A stretch of 64,000 nucleotides of DNA from NCBI RefSeq assembly GCF_001428025.1, contig NZ_LMSC01000012.1, forward strand, positions 199,618 through 263,617, in the 5' to 3' direction. The notes under the pieces were generated by a model that was not told where the DNA came from, did not search any database, and saw only the letters and a list, made by a program, of their open reading frames with translations. Position 1 is the stretch's first letter, and the number at the start of each line of letters is the position of its first letter. The position numbers and the translations under genes are program-made. This document shows positions 55,418 to 64,000 of this stretch, one piece after another. The DNA comes from Phycicoccus sp. Soil748. GTDB lineage: Bacteria > Actinomycetota > Actinomycetes > Actinomycetales > Dermatophilaceae.

Positions 55418-56263
55418 ATGCGCCTGACCTACCGGTTGCTCAACGTCTTCGCCCAGCCGGGGGACCCGTTCTCGGGCAACCCGCTCGCCGTCGTCCAGGA
55501 CGCGGCGGACCTCTCCGAGGACCAGATGCAGGGCATCGCCCGCCAGTTCAACCTGTCGGAGACGACATTCCTCGTGCCGCCCGTCGACGGCGCCGACGCG
55601 GGCGTCCGGATCTTCACCCCGCACTACGAGATGGCCTTCGCCGGCCACCCCACACTCGGCACGGCACACGTCGTCCGCGCCCTCGGACTCGCCGGTGACG
55701 CGCTCGCCCTCTCGATGCCCGCCGGCATCATCCCGGTGGAGGCCGGCGGCGACACGTGGACCCTCACCGCCAACCCCGGTTCGGTGCAGGCCGACTACCA
55801 GGTCGACGAGATCGCCGGCTGCGTCGGGCTGGCGGCCGGGGACCTCGTGGGCCCGGTGCAGCAGGTCAGCACCGGCAGTGCGCAGGTGATCGCGCGCGCG
55901 ACCGATGTCGAGGCCGTACGCCGCGCGGTGGGCGACGCCGCGGCCATGCGCCGCTTTGCCGGCATGGGCACCCGAGGAGGCGAGACGCTGGTCTACCTGT
56001 GGTGCGAGACCGGCGAGGGCCAGATCGAGGCGCGCGCCCTGTTCACGCAGGGGACGGCTGCCATCGAGGACCCGGCCACCGGTTCGGCGTGCTCCAACCT
56101 GGGCACCTGGCTGGCTGCCCAGGGGCGGTCCGGCCACTGGACGGTGAGCCAGGGCGAGCAGGTGGGCCGCCCGTCGACGCTCGTGCTGACCGTCGGCGAG
56201 GACGGCACCGTGCAGGTCGGCGGCCTCGTGCGCGACCTCGGGGAAGGCGTCCTCGACCTGTGA
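55418..56263 (+). CDS. PhzF-family isomerase/epimerase
   Basis: The 281-residue protein shows the family's LLNVFAQPGDPFSGNPLAVVQDA start, the catalytic Glu in FNLSETTFLVPP, RIFTPHYEMAFAGHPTLGTAHVV and the C-terminal EDPATGSACSNLGTWLA. PhzF enzymes are diaminopimelate-epimerase-like isomerases; outside phenazine clusters their substrates are unknown, and no phenazine gene is present here. A CAGAGT hexamer lies 6 bases before the ATG. The stop overlaps the serine hydrolase by 4 bases. Confidence 0.9.
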   Translation: MRLTYRLLNVFAQPGDPFSGNPLAVVQDAADLSEDQMQGIARQFNLSETTFLVPPVDGADAGVRIFTPHYEMAFAGHPTLGTAHVVRALGLAGDALALSMPAGIIPVEAGGDTWTLTANPGSVQADYQVDEIAGCVGLAAGDLVGPVQQVSTGSAQVIARATDVEAVRRAVGDAAAMRRFAGMGTRGGETLVYLWCETGEGQIEARALFTQGTAAIEDPATGSACSNLGTWLAAQGRSGHWTVSQGEQVGRPSTLVLTVGEDGTVQVGGLVRDLGEGVLDL

Positions 56264-57099
56264 GCGCGGCGTCGCCACCGGAGGTCGTCGCACGGCTGGC
56301 GACCAGCCCGACCGTGGCCTGGGGCATCCAGCTCGTCGACACCGCGACCGGGCAGGTGCTGGCAGCGCACCGCCCCGACCAGGTCCAGCGCACCGCCAGC
56401 CTCGGCAAGGTGCTGCTGCTCCTGGAGGTCGCGAGGTTGCTCGAGAGCGGCGACCTCGACGGCAGCCAGCAGCTCGTTCCGCGGCCGGACGACCTCGTCG
56501 GCGACTCCGGCCTGTGGCGCCACCTCGCGACCGCCGAGATGCAGGTCGTGGACTGTGCGGCGCTGGTCGGGGCGTTCAGCGACAACCTCGCCACCAACGT
56601 CCTGCTGCGCCGGGTCGGAGGCGCTCGGGCCGTCGAGGAGACCGCGGTGGCCGCGGGGATCGACGACGTGGCGCTGCACGGGCCGGTCCGTGACGTGCGC
56701 GGCCCGTCCGACCCGCCCACCCTGTCGACGGGGAGCGTAGCGGGCCTGGCCGCCTTCGCCGCGCGTCTGCACCGGCGCGAGCTCGTCTCGCCGGGTGCCA
56801 GCGAGAGGGTTGCCGGCTGGCTCTCCCTCAACGCCGACCTGTCGATGGTGGCCTCGGCGTTCGGCCTCGACCCGCTGTGCCACGACGACGCCGACCGCGG
56901 CCTGTCGCTGTGGAACAAGACCGGCACCATCACCGGAGTGCGTGGCGACGTCGGGGTGCTGTCCGGTCCTGCCGGCGCGGTCGCGTACGCGGTGCTGGCC
57001 GAGTGGGACGACCGCGCCGAGCCGCTGACGCGGGAGGAGGCCCTCGGGGGCATGGCACTGGTGGGCGCCGCTGTGCGCCGCGTCGTGGAAGGAGCGTGA
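56260..57099 (+). CDS. Class A beta-lactamase-like serine hydrolase
   Basis: The 279-residue protein has the class A elements in order: SxxK in RTASLGKVLLLLEVARLL, SDN in GAFSDNLATNVLLRRVGG, and K-T-G in LWNKTGTITGVRGDVG. There is no signal peptide or lipobox, so it is likely a cytoplasmic amidase/esterase rather than a secreted lactamase. It is translationally coupled to the PhzF gene and one base before the DUF1697 gene. Confidence 0.85.
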   Translation: MSAASPPEVVARLATSPTVAWGIQLVDTATGQVLAAHRPDQVQRTASLGKVLLLLEVARLLESGDLDGSQQLVPRPDDLVGDSGLWRHLATAEMQVVDCAALVGAFSDNLATNVLLRRVGGARAVEETAVAAGIDDVALHGPVRDVRGPSDPPTLSTGSVAGLAAFAARLHRRELVSPGASERVAGWLSLNADLSMVASAFGLDPLCHDDADRGLSLWNKTGTITGVRGDVGVLSGPAGAVAYAVLAEWDDRAEPLTREEALGGMALVGAAVRRVVEGA

Positions 57100-57100
57100 G

Positions 57101-57640
57101 ATGGGGAGGTACGTGGTCTTCCTGCGCGCAGTGAACGTCGGGGGTCGCACCCTGAAGATGGCGGACGCCCGGAAGGTCCTGCAGGACAACGACTTCGGCG
57201 ACGTCGAGTCCCACATCCAGACCGGCAACTTCCTCGTGGAGACAGCCATGCGCAGCGTGACCAAGGTGGAGCAGGCGGTGGGCCGCCTCCTCGGCGAGCA
57301 CGCCGGGTACGACATCGTTGCCATCGCTCGGCGTCCCGCCGAGCTGCCCGCCCTCGTGGCGGAGGTCGACGCGATACCCGTTGCCCTGCAGGGGGAGACG
57401 TCGCGCTACGTCAGCTTCTGCGCCACGGCGCCGCCGGCCGCGCGGGCAGCCGGCCTGGAGGAGTGGGACTCCGCCGGTGAGCGCGCGAGGGTGATCGGCA
57501 AGGATGTGCTCATGGAGTACGCGGTGCCGTTCCACGAGGCGAAGCTCACGGGGCCCCGGATCGAGAAGGTCCTCGGGGTGCCGGGGACGGCACGCAACAT
57601 GACCGTCGTCCGCGCGCTGGCGCAGAAATGGGGATCGTGA
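57101..57640 (+). CDS. DUF1697 family protein
   Basis: The 179-residue protein starts RYVVFLRAVNVGGRTLKMADARKVL and continues with VESHIQTGNFLVE, typical of the DUF1697 family (which begins 'y.alLRGINVGG..v.Ma.Lr..l...G...V.TyiqSGNv'). No function is known. It lies one base after the serine hydrolase and overlaps the OsmC-like gene by one base, so PhzF-hydrolase-DUF1697-OsmC form one operon. Confidence 0.88.
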   Translation: MGRYVVFLRAVNVGGRTLKMADARKVLQDNDFGDVESHIQTGNFLVETAMRSVTKVEQAVGRLLGEHAGYDIVAIARRPAELPALVAEVDAIPVALQGETSRYVSFCATAPPAARAAGLEEWDSAGERARVIGKDVLMEYAVPFHEAKLTGPRIEKVLGVPGTARNMTVVRALAQKWGS

Positions 57641-58086
57641 TGGCCGAGGAGACCGGCGGCACCGGGCTGGGACACCGTGCGATCAGCATGGAGCGGGTCG
57701 AGAAGGGTGTCTTCGAGGTGACCAACGCCCGGGGCGGCACCATGCGCATCGGGGGAGGAGACAGTGCCGACTTCACCCCGGTCGAGCTGCTGTTGACGGC
57801 CATCGCCGGCTGCAGCGCCGTCGACGTCGACTTCATCACCGTCAAGCGCGCCGAGCCCGAGACGTTCCGCGTCGAGGCGACGGGGAAGAAGGTCCGTGAC
57901 GACGACGGCAACCACCTGCAGGACCTGCACGTCCGGTTCTCCGTGACGTTTCCCGAGGGGGAGGGCGGCGACCGGGCCCGGGAGATGCTGCCCAAGGCCA
58001 TCGCCATGTCGCACGACCGGCTGTGCACGGTGAGCCGGACGGTGGAGCTGGGCACCCCGATCGACGCGGCGGCCGCCGAGGGCTGA
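57640..58086 (+). CDS. OsmC-family protein
   Basis: The 148-residue protein shows the OsmC/Ohr layout: DSADFTPVELLLTAIAGCSAVDVDFITVKRAEPE with the first cysteine and SHDRLCTVSRTVELGTPI with the second. Members reduce organic hydroperoxides with these two Cys. The GCS(A/T)xD form places it with the YhfA/OsmC-like subgroup rather than classic Ohr. The ATG at 57640 overlaps the DUF1697 stop by one base; an earlier in-frame ATG at 57628 is possible. Confidence 0.85.
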   Translation: MAEETGGTGLGHRAISMERVEKGVFEVTNARGGTMRIGGGDSADFTPVELLLTAIAGCSAVDVDFITVKRAEPETFRVEATGKKVRDDDGNHLQDLHVRFSVTFPEGEGGDRAREMLPKAIAMSHDRLCTVSRTVELGTPIDAAAAEG

Positions 58087-58097
58087 GGCCGCGCCGG

Positions 58098-58655
58098 TCA
58101 GGAGACGGCATAGCGCACGAACACGACCCCGTCGCCGAACACGTGGTGCTCGACGAGCGTGAGGTCGGTCCGGACGTCGTGGGGGAGCGCAGGGGTGCCG
58201 CCGCCGACTGCCACCGGGTTGAGGTAGAGGGACACCTCGTCGACCAGGCCGGCCTTCAGGGCGCTGACCGCGATCGTCGCGCCACCGATGGCGAGGTCCG
58301 CCGTCGCGGACTCCTTGAGGTGGCGGACCGCCTCGACGTCGAACGTGGGCGACAACGTCGTGCGGGGAGTCTGCACCGACGACAGGGACGCGGAGTAGAC
58401 GACCTTGTCGGCGGCCTGCCAGATGCTGCGGTACTCCGCGGAGACCGGCGACCGGTCCGCGTCGGGGTCGTCCGACGCCCAGTAGGTCATCACCTCGTAC
58501 AACCGGCGCCCGTACAGGTAGGTGCCGACCGGTCGCTCACGGTCGTTGACGAACTGGTGCACCTCCTCGCCGGGTACAGCCCAGTCGAACCGCCCCGCCG
58601 CGTCCACGACGTAGCCGTCGAGCGAGCAGATCGCGCTGTAGAGGAGCCGTGCCAT
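58098..58655 (-). CDS. Dihydrofolate reductase-like (RibD C-terminal) protein
   Basis: The 185-residue protein begins RLLYSAICSLDGYVVDAAGRFDWAVP and has GTYLYGRRLYEVMTYW and LAIGGATIAVSALKAGLVDEVSLYLNPV, the NADPH-binding DHFR/RibD fold of the YwjB-like group. The substrate is unknown. It follows kbl by 11 bases and may be cotranscribed with tdh-kbl. Confidence 0.87.
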   Translation of the reverse strand: MARLLYSAICSLDGYVVDAAGRFDWAVPGEEVHQFVNDRERPVGTYLYGRRLYEVMTYWASDDPDADRSPVSAEYRSIWQAADKVVYSASLSSVQTPRTTLSPTFDVEAVRHLKESATADLAIGGATIAVSALKAGLVDEVSLYLNPVAVGGGTPALPHDVRTDLTLVEHHVFGDGVVFVRYAVS

Positions 58656-58666
58656 GACGAGGCCGC

Positions 58667-59860
<1,194 letters not shown>

Positions 59861-59863
59861 CGC

Positions 59864-60901
59864 TCAGCTCCAATCCATGATGACTTTGCCGCACTGGCCC
59901 GAGCGGGCGGCGGCGAACGCGTCCTGCCACTTCTCCGCGGGGAAGCGGTGGGTGATCACCGAGGCGATGCGCGCCCGCAGCACCTCGGAGGTGCCGAGCA
60001 TCGAGCTCATGGCGTACCAGGTGTCGTACATCTCGCGGCCGTAGATGCCCTTGATGGTGATCATGTGCGTGATGACCCGGCCCCAGTCGATGGCGAACGG
60101 GTCCTTGGGCAGGCCCAGCATCGCGACCCGGCCACCGTGGTTCATGTTGGCCAGCATGTCCTCGACGGCACTGGGGACGCCCGACATCTCCAGGCCGACG
60201 TCGAAGCCCTCCTTCATGCCGAGCTCGTCCATCGCCTCGCGCAGGTTGGACGTGGCGGCGTTGACCACGAGGTCGGCGCCCGCGTCCTTGGCCAGCCCCA
60301 GCCGGTAGTCGCTGACGTCGGTGACCACGACGTGGCGGGCTCCCACGTGGCGCGCCAGCGCGGCGGCCATGACCCCGATCGGCCCGGCGCCGGTGATGAC
60401 GACGTCCTCACCGGCCATGGGGAACGACAGGGCGGTGTGGGTGGCGTTGCCCAGCGGGTCGAAGACGGCGGCCAGGTCCGGGTCGAGGTCGTCGGGCTGC
60501 ACCCAGACGTTCGTGGCAGGGAGCACGACGTAGTCGGCGAACGCCCCGTCCCGGTTGACGCCGATCCCCTTGGTGTGGATGCACATGTGGCGCCGGCCGG
60601 CGCGGCAGTTGCGACAGGTGCCGCACACGATGTGCCCCTCGCCGGAGGCGCGCTGGCCGACGCTGACGCTGGTCACGTCCTCGCCCACCTCGACGACCTC
60701 GCCGTAGAACTCGTGGCCGATCGTCATCGGCGGCACGACGGTCGACGCCGCCCAGTCGTCCCACTGCTCGAGGTGCAGGTCGGTGCCGCACAGGCCCGCC
60801 CGGAGCACCCGGATCTTCACGTCGGTGGGGCCGGTCTCCGGCTCGGGGACGTCCAGCAGCTCCAGGCCCGGACCGGCAGTGGTCTTCACGAGTGCGCGCA
60901 C
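59864..60901 (-). CDS. tdh: L-threonine 3-dehydrogenase
   Basis: Tdh oxidises threonine with NAD+. The 345-residue zinc-dependent medium-chain dehydrogenase has the catalytic Cys and His in [33 protein letters not shown], four structural-zinc Cys in [15 protein letters not shown], and the Rossmann motif [17 protein letters not shown]. The start is GTG, 6 bases after a TATGTT hexamer. Its neighbour kbl fixes the assignment. Confidence 0.95.
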   Translation of the reverse strand: MRALVKTTAGPGLELLDVPEPETGPTDVKIRVLRAGLCGTDLHLEQWDDWAASTVVPPMTIGHEFYGEVVEVGEDVTSVSVGQRASGEGHIVCGTCRNCRAGRRHMCIHTKGIGVNRDGAFADYVVLPATNVWVQPDDLDPDLAAVFDPLGNATHTALSFPMAGEDVVITGAGPIGVMAAALARHVGARHVVVTDVSDYRLGLAKDAGADLVVNAATSNLREAMDELGMKEGFDVGLEMSGVPSAVEDMLANMNHGGRVAMLGLPKDPFAIDWGRVITHMITIKGIYGREMYDTWYAMSSMLGTSEVLRARIASVITHRFPAEKWQDAFAAARSGQCGKVIMDWS

Positions 60902-60907
60902 GGGCCC

Positions 60908-60913
60908 AACATA
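60908..60913 (-). promoter_or_regulatory. -10 element, leaderless tdh-kbl transcript
   Basis: TATGTT on the minus strand ends 6 bases before the GTG at 60901. Confidence 0.55.
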
Positions 60914-60959
60914 TCGGGCGCGGGGGAGTGCGATGCCCGCCCGTGGTGCCGCCGCGGCA

Positions 60960-60965
60960 TACAGT
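60960..60965 (+). promoter_or_regulatory. -10 element, leaderless YciO-like gene
   Basis: TACAGT ends 6 bases before the ATG at 60972. Confidence 0.6.
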
Positions 60966-60971
60966 CCTCAC

Positions 60972-61592
60972 ATGGCTAGGTATCTGGACGTGCACCCGGT
61001 GGACCCACAGCCCCGGGCGATCAGCCAGGCGGTGCAGATGCTCCGTGACGGGGGGCTGCTGGCGTACCCCACGGACTCCGGGTACGCCCTCGGGTGCGCG
61101 CTGGGCAACCAGGAGGGCAAGGACCGCATCGTCCGTATCCGCCACCTCACGGACAAGCACCACTTCACCCTGGTGTGCGCGGACTTCGCCCAGCTCGGCC
61201 AGCTGGTGCACATCGACAACTCGGTGTTCCGGGCCATCAAGGCGGCCACGCCGGGCAGCTACACGTTCATCCTGCCGGCCACCAAGGAGGTGCCGCGCCG
61301 GCTGCTGCACCCCAAGAAGAAGACGGTCGGCGTGCGCATCCCGGACAACCGGGTGGTGCAGGCGCTGCTCGCCGAGCTGGGGGAGCCCATGCTGTCGAGC
61401 ACGCTGATCCTGCCCGGGGAGACCGACCCGATGACCGAGGGCTGGTTGGTCAAGGAGGAGCTCGACCACCAGGTCGACGCCGTCATCGACTCGGGGGAGT
61501 GCGGCACCGAGCCCACGACCGTCGTCGACTTCTCCGACGGCGCGCCCGAGGTCGTCCGCGTCGGCGCGGGCGACCCAGCTCCGTTCCAGTAG
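60972..61592 (+). CDS. YciO/YrdC-family (Sua5-like) protein
   Basis: The 206-residue protein shows LLAYPTDSGYALGCALGNQEGKDRI, LTLVCADF-type DKHHFTLVCADFAQL, PGSYTFILPATKEVPRRLL and VGVRIPDNRVVQALLAELGEPMLSSTLI, the YrdC fold of the YciO branch (no C-terminal Sua5 domain). TsaC/Sua5 enzymes make the precursor of t6A in tRNA; the role of YciO is unclear. The end of the gene is the first unit of a 32-bp tandem repeat. Confidence 0.88.
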   Translation: MARYLDVHPVDPQPRAISQAVQMLRDGGLLAYPTDSGYALGCALGNQEGKDRIVRIRHLTDKHHFTLVCADFAQLGQLVHIDNSVFRAIKAATPGSYTFILPATKEVPRRLLHPKKKTVGVRIPDNRVVQALLAELGEPMLSSTLILPGETDPMTEGWLVKEELDHQVDAVIDSGECGTEPTTVVDFSDGAPEVVRVGAGDPAPFQ

Positions 61593-61673
61593 GGGAGCCA
61601 GCCGACCCTGCACCCTCCCAGTAGGGGACCCAGCCGACCCAGCACCGTCCCAGTAGGGCGATCCGGCACCGTC
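61570..61673. repeat. 32-bp tandem repeat spanning the YciO-like stop codon
   Basis: The CCAGTAGGG core recurs at 61586, 61618 and 61650, exactly 32 bases apart, with flanking CGACCC-GC and CCGT sequences also repeated. Copy 1 contains the stop codon; copy 3 is shortened by about 8 bases. The region between the YciO-like stop (61592) and the convergent reductase stop (61687) holds little else. Confidence 0.85.
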
Positions 61674-61686
61674 CCGGTCGCGGCGC

Positions 61687-62538
61687 CTACATCTCCTCGT
61701 GCGTGTCGGGGTCGCCGCCGAACAGCCGGCCGTCGACCCGTCCGAGTCCGGTGATGGCCGCCATCTCCTCGTCCGTCAGCTCGAACGCGAACACGTCGAG
61801 GTTGGCGCGCTGGCGCTCGGGCGTCGCCGACTTGGGCAGCGGCATCGACCCCAGCTGCACGTGCCAGCGCAGCACCACCTGGCCCGGTGTCACGTCGTGC
61901 GCGGAGGCTGCGTCGGCCACCGCCGGCTCCGCGAAGGGCGCGTTGCGCTTGCCCATGGGGCTCCAAGCCTGGGTGAGGATGCCGAGCTCACGGTGGACCT
62001 GGCGCACCTGCTCCTGGGGGAAGTAGGGGTGAAGCTCGACCTGGTTGACGGCCGGCGTCACCCCCGTCTCGTCGATGATGCGGTGCAGGTGCGCGTCGGT
62101 GAAGTTGCTGACGCCGATGCTGCGGACCAGTCCCTCCTGCTGCGCCTGCACCAGGGCCTGCCACGCCTGCCCGTAGAGGTCGCGGCTCGGGTTGGGCCAG
62201 TGGATCAGGGCGAGGTCGATCTGCTCCAGTCCGAGACGCACCGCCGAGTCACGTAGCGACTGCAGCGCCAGCCCCTTCTCGTGGAACCGGCCCGGGACCT
62301 TTGTCGCCACGACCACCTCTGCGCGAGGAATCCCACTGCGGCGCAACGCCTCACCGACCTCGGCCTCGTTCTCGTAGTTCACCGCTGAGTCGAGGTGTCG
62401 GTAGCCGATCTCGAGGGCGCTCACCATGGCCTCGATGCCGTCCTCGCCCTTGAGCGGGTAGGTGCCGAAGCCGATGCGGGGGAGCGTCGTGCCGTCGTTG
62501 AGGGTCAGGGGTGCGTCGTCGCGCTGGTCGTCGGCCAT
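61687..62538 (-). CDS. Aldo/keto reductase
   Basis: The 283-residue protein has the AKR catalytic tetrad: Asp50 and Tyr55 in HLDSAVNYENE, Lys80 in VVVATKVPG, His113 in ALIHWPNP. It is of the 2,5-diketo-D-gluconate/AKR5 type (NVDLHPYFPQEQ-like NQVELHPYFPQ, and LPKSATPERQRANLDVFAFELT). The physiological carbonyl substrate is unknown. A TACCGT hexamer lies 6 bases before the ATG. Confidence 0.92.
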   Translation of the reverse strand: MADDQRDDAPLTLNDGTTLPRIGFGTYPLKGEDGIEAMVSALEIGYRHLDSAVNYENEAEVGEALRRSGIPRAEVVVATKVPGRFHEKGLALQSLRDSAVRLGLEQIDLALIHWPNPSRDLYGQAWQALVQAQQEGLVRSIGVSNFTDAHLHRIIDETGVTPAVNQVELHPYFPQEQVRQVHRELGILTQAWSPMGKRNAPFAEPAVADAASAHDVTPGQVVLRWHVQLGSMPLPKSATPERQRANLDVFAFELTDEEMAAITGLGRVDGRLFGGDPDTHEEM

Positions 62539-62544
62539 CCGCCC

Positions 62545-62550
62545 ACGGTA
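62545..62550 (-). promoter_or_regulatory. -10 element, leaderless aldo/keto reductase gene
   Basis: TACCGT on the minus strand ends 6 bases before the ATG at 62538. Confidence 0.6.
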
Positions 62551-62586
62551 GCCCGGCGACGCGGGTGCGGCAGGGTCAGGACAGGA

Positions 62587-63606
62587 TCAGGGGAGTGGCG
62601 CCAGCAGCGCCTGGGTCGCCGTCGCGAGGTCGCTCGCACGGGTGACGGTGACCCACCGGTTCGACAGCGGCGGCTCCTGCGGCCATCCCGGACCGCCGAG
62701 GACCACGAGCAGCGGCCAGTGCACGTCCGTGAGCACCGACCACAGCTGCTCGTCGACGGCGCGGCTGATGGAGGCCCACAGGAACAGCCGTGAGGGACGC
62801 CGCGACAGCAGCAGGCTCTGCAGGGCCTGCGTGGGCACCCTGGCGCCGAGGCCGAGGGCGCTGACGCCGTGACGAGCCAGCTCGGCCTCGAGGGCGAGCA
62901 GGGGGATGTAGTGCTGCTCGTCGTCGGCGCAGGCCAGGATGGCCTCGGAGGCGGCGTTGCGCGGGCGGTTGGCCCGGATGACGGTCCGCAGCTCGCTGAC
63001 GAGGATCTCGCTGGCGAGGTGCTCTGACTCCACGCCTAGGGAGCCGGCGCCCCACTGGTCGCCGATGGCCCGCAGGGCGGGGGCGAACACCTGGGTCCAG
63101 GCGGTCACGAGGTCCCGCTCGCGCAGGGTGCGCTGGTAGATCTTGGACAGCATGCCGGGGTCGAGCGACAGAGCCGCGGAGCAGATCGCCTCCACGGTGC
63201 CGACGTCGTCGCCCACCGGCAGCTCGGCGGCCTCCTCCTCGCCGGTCTCGATGAGCAGGCGGTCGGTGTCCATCGACAGCGCGACACGTGCGGCGCTCTG
63301 GGCGGGCACACCGCGCGCGGTGAAGCGGGCCATGACCCGGACCCGGCGGATGTCCTCCTCGCTGTACCGACGGTGGCCGCCCTCGGTGCGCTGGGACGGG
63401 CCGATGCCGTAGCGGCGGTCCCACGTGCGCAGTGTCGCGGGGGAGAGCCCCAGCCGGTCGGAGACGGCTCCCACGGCCCACTCGACGGCGGAGACGGAGG
63501 AGCCGCTGGACGCGTCGAGACCGGGGGAGCCCTGTACCGAGCTCCAACCCTGTGCCGATCCCTGCATCGGGTCCTCGAAGACCTGACCCGAGCGTTCGCT
63601 GTCCAT
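62587..63606 (-). CDS. MerR-type regulator with CarH/LitR-like cobalamin-binding domain
   Basis: The 339-residue protein has a MerR DNA-binding domain (about 44-100, LSPATLRTWDRRYGIGPSQRTEGGHRRYSEEDIRRV). A helical domain with the W-x9-EH signature follows (Trp185, Glu195, His196), and then a Rossmann domain containing E-x-H (Glu230, His232). These are the cobalamin-binding marks of the photoreceptors CarH and LitR; the His196-His232 spacing (36) is close to the 35 of Thermus CarH. The residue after Trp is Gly, and the E-x-H-x-x-G glycine is Pro here. AGGAG and GAGAGG precede the ATG. Confidence 0.85.
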   Translation of the reverse strand: MDSERSGQVFEDPMQGSAQGWSSVQGSPGLDASSGSSVSAVEWAVGAVSDRLGLSPATLRTWDRRYGIGPSQRTEGGHRRYSEEDIRRVRVMARFTARGVPAQSAARVALSMDTDRLLIETGEEEAAELPVGDDVGTVEAICSAALSLDPGMLSKIYQRTLRERDLVTAWTQVFAPALRAIGDQWGAGSLGVESEHLASEILVSELRTVIRANRPRNAASEAILACADDEQHYIPLLALEAELARHGVSALGLGARVPTQALQSLLLSRRPSRLFLWASISRAVDEQLWSVLTDVHWPLLVVLGGPGWPQEPPLSNRWVTVTRASDLATATQALLAPLP

Positions 63607-63694
63607 GACCTCTCGTCTCCTGGTTGACGTTTGGTGCCCGTTGGCCTCGTCGATGGGTGATGCACCACCGGCGACCCCTGCCCGGGCACTACTG

Positions 63695-63700
63695 ACTATA
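63695..63700 (-). promoter_or_regulatory. -10 element of MerR/B12 regulator
   Basis: TATAGT on the minus strand predicts a start near 63688, about 80 bases before the ATG at 63606. Confidence 0.5.
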
Positions 63701-63737
63701 GAACTTCTTCAGATGGCTTGCACTATGAACAAGTTCT
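63700..63737. promoter_or_regulatory. Dyad AGAACTT/AAGTTCT between divergent promoters
   Basis: AGAACTT (63700-63706) and AAGTTCT (63731-63737) are inverted about 63718.5. One arm touches the MerR -10 and the other lies between the whiB -35 and -10. The second arm also forms a small palindrome GAACAAGTTC (63728-63737). A candidate operator. Confidence 0.45.
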
Positions 63738-63746
63738 GCATAGGTT
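63718..63746 (+). promoter_or_regulatory. Promoter of whiB gene
   Basis: TTGCAC (63718-63723) and TAGGTT (63741-63746) have a 17-base spacer and predict a start near 63753. The surrounding region is clearly lower in GC than the rest of the window. Confidence 0.65.
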
Positions 63747-63790
63747 GTGAATCACTTCGGTTCGCGCCTCGAGGAGAAGGATTCCCCCAC

Positions 63791-64000
63791 ATGAGCAGCA
63801 TCAAGAGACTTCCCAAGCCGCTGTTGAGCTCCTACGAGTGGCAGACAGACGGTGCGTGCCGCACGACGGACCCCGACGAGTTCTTCCCGCACGAGGCCGA
63901 GCGCGGCAACCGCCGGCTCAGCCGGGAGCAGCGCGCGAAGGCGCTGTGTGCCACCTGCCCGGTGATCCAGCAGTGCTTCGAGCACGCGATGGCGGTGCGT
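63791..64000 (+). CDS. WhiB-family iron-sulfur regulator, 5' part only
   Basis: The first 70 codons are in the window. They contain four Cys (23, 53, 56, 62) in the WhiB spacing C-x29-C-x2-C-x5-C, with YEWQTDGACRTTDPDEFFP and KALCATCPVIQQCFEHAMAVR, close to the WhiB2/WhiB3 type in wording. WhiB proteins carry a [4Fe-4S] cluster and act with the primary sigma factor. GGAGAAGG lies 9 bases before the ATG. It is divergent from the cobalamin-type MerR gene. The C-terminal G[VI]WGG turn is outside the window. Confidence 0.92.
   Translation, partial: MSSIKRLPKPLLSSYEWQTDGACRTTDPDEFFPHEAERGNRRLSREQRAKALCATCPVIQQCFEHAMAVR

Noticed and set aside
55418..56263. Phenazine biosynthesis locus
   Set aside because: Only a PhzF-family gene is present; the family is widespread and no other phz gene lies in the window.
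61570..61673. Possible CRISPR array
   Set aside because: The period is 32 bases with no unique spacers between repeats; it is a simple tandem duplication and no cas gene is near.
63728..63737. GAACAAGTTC before whiB as a second LexA box
   Set aside because: The half sites are separated by two bases, not four, so it does not match GAAC-N4-GTTC.

Overview
The window is a stretch of chromosome from a high-GC Gram-positive bacterium of the class Actinomycetes. The evidence is a mannosyltransferase of the PimA type, a WhiB protein, a GarA-type FHA protein with the FtsR/bifunctional-nuclease/MerR block, paired DUF881 genes around a small basic protein, a membrane-anchored cyclophilin, a mycobacterial-type SOS box, and many genes that appear to be transcribed without a leader. 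Gene order and protein style suggest Micrococcales, perhaps Intrasporangiaceae, but that placement is inference. Coding density is very high. No insertion sequence, prophage, integrase or CRISPR array was seen.

Layout. 1-7.7 kb: the tail of a phosphatidylinositol mannoside acyltransferase, pimA, a LemA-like gene, pdxS, a GNAT gene on the other strand, pdxT, a YebC gene and the ruvCAB resolvase operon behind a LexA box. 7.9-14.1 kb: yajC-secD-secF, apt and the bifunctional (p)ppGpp enzyme Rel. 14.3-17.9 kb, minus strand: membrane cyclophilin, DUF349 protein, PaiB-like flavin protein, small membrane protein. 17.9-21.3 kb: MBL hydrolase, hisS and a short GH77 glucanotransferase. 21.3-30.7 kb: xerD, parA, scpA, scpB, rluB, tyrA, cmk, plsC and der, a typical actinobacterial segregation and housekeeping block. 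30.8-37.8 kb: tRNA-Pro(GGG) followed by a more variable set (serine beta-lactamase-like protein, AlkZ-like protein, two poorly known proteins including a Tdi1-like one, a methyltransferase, DUF2461, a MalY/PatB aminotransferase).

37.8-46.8 kb: a CDP-alcohol phosphatidyltransferase, DUF881, sbp, DUF881, gcvH, garA, ftsR, bifunctional nuclease, MerR, then a glycine riboswitch and gcvP. 46.8-51.1 kb: sbcC and sbcD on the minus strand. 51.3-58.7 kb: GCS2-type ligase, methyltransferase, a RES/Xre-type toxin-antitoxin pair, histidine phosphatase, PhzF protein, serine hydrolase, DUF1697, OsmC and a reductase. 58.7-62.5 kb: kbl-tdh (threonine to glycine), a YciO/YrdC protein with a 32-bp tandem repeat at its end, and an aldo/keto reductase. 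62.6-64 kb: a MerR-type regulator with a CarH/LitR-like cobalamin domain, divergent from a WhiB gene that runs off the window.

Themes. Glycine metabolism occurs three times (tdh-kbl makes glycine; gcvH and riboswitch-controlled gcvP break it down), and GarA, a known regulator of central nitrogen/carbon flux, sits in the same block. The regulatory signal seen most often is a TAnnnT hexamer 6-8 bases before the start codon, found before at least 17 genes and often on both strands of very short divergent spacers. The observations most worth following are the CarH-like regulator facing whiB, the RES/Xre module with direct repeats in its leader, the SOS box of ruvCAB, the leaderless promoters, and the tandem repeat after the YciO gene.
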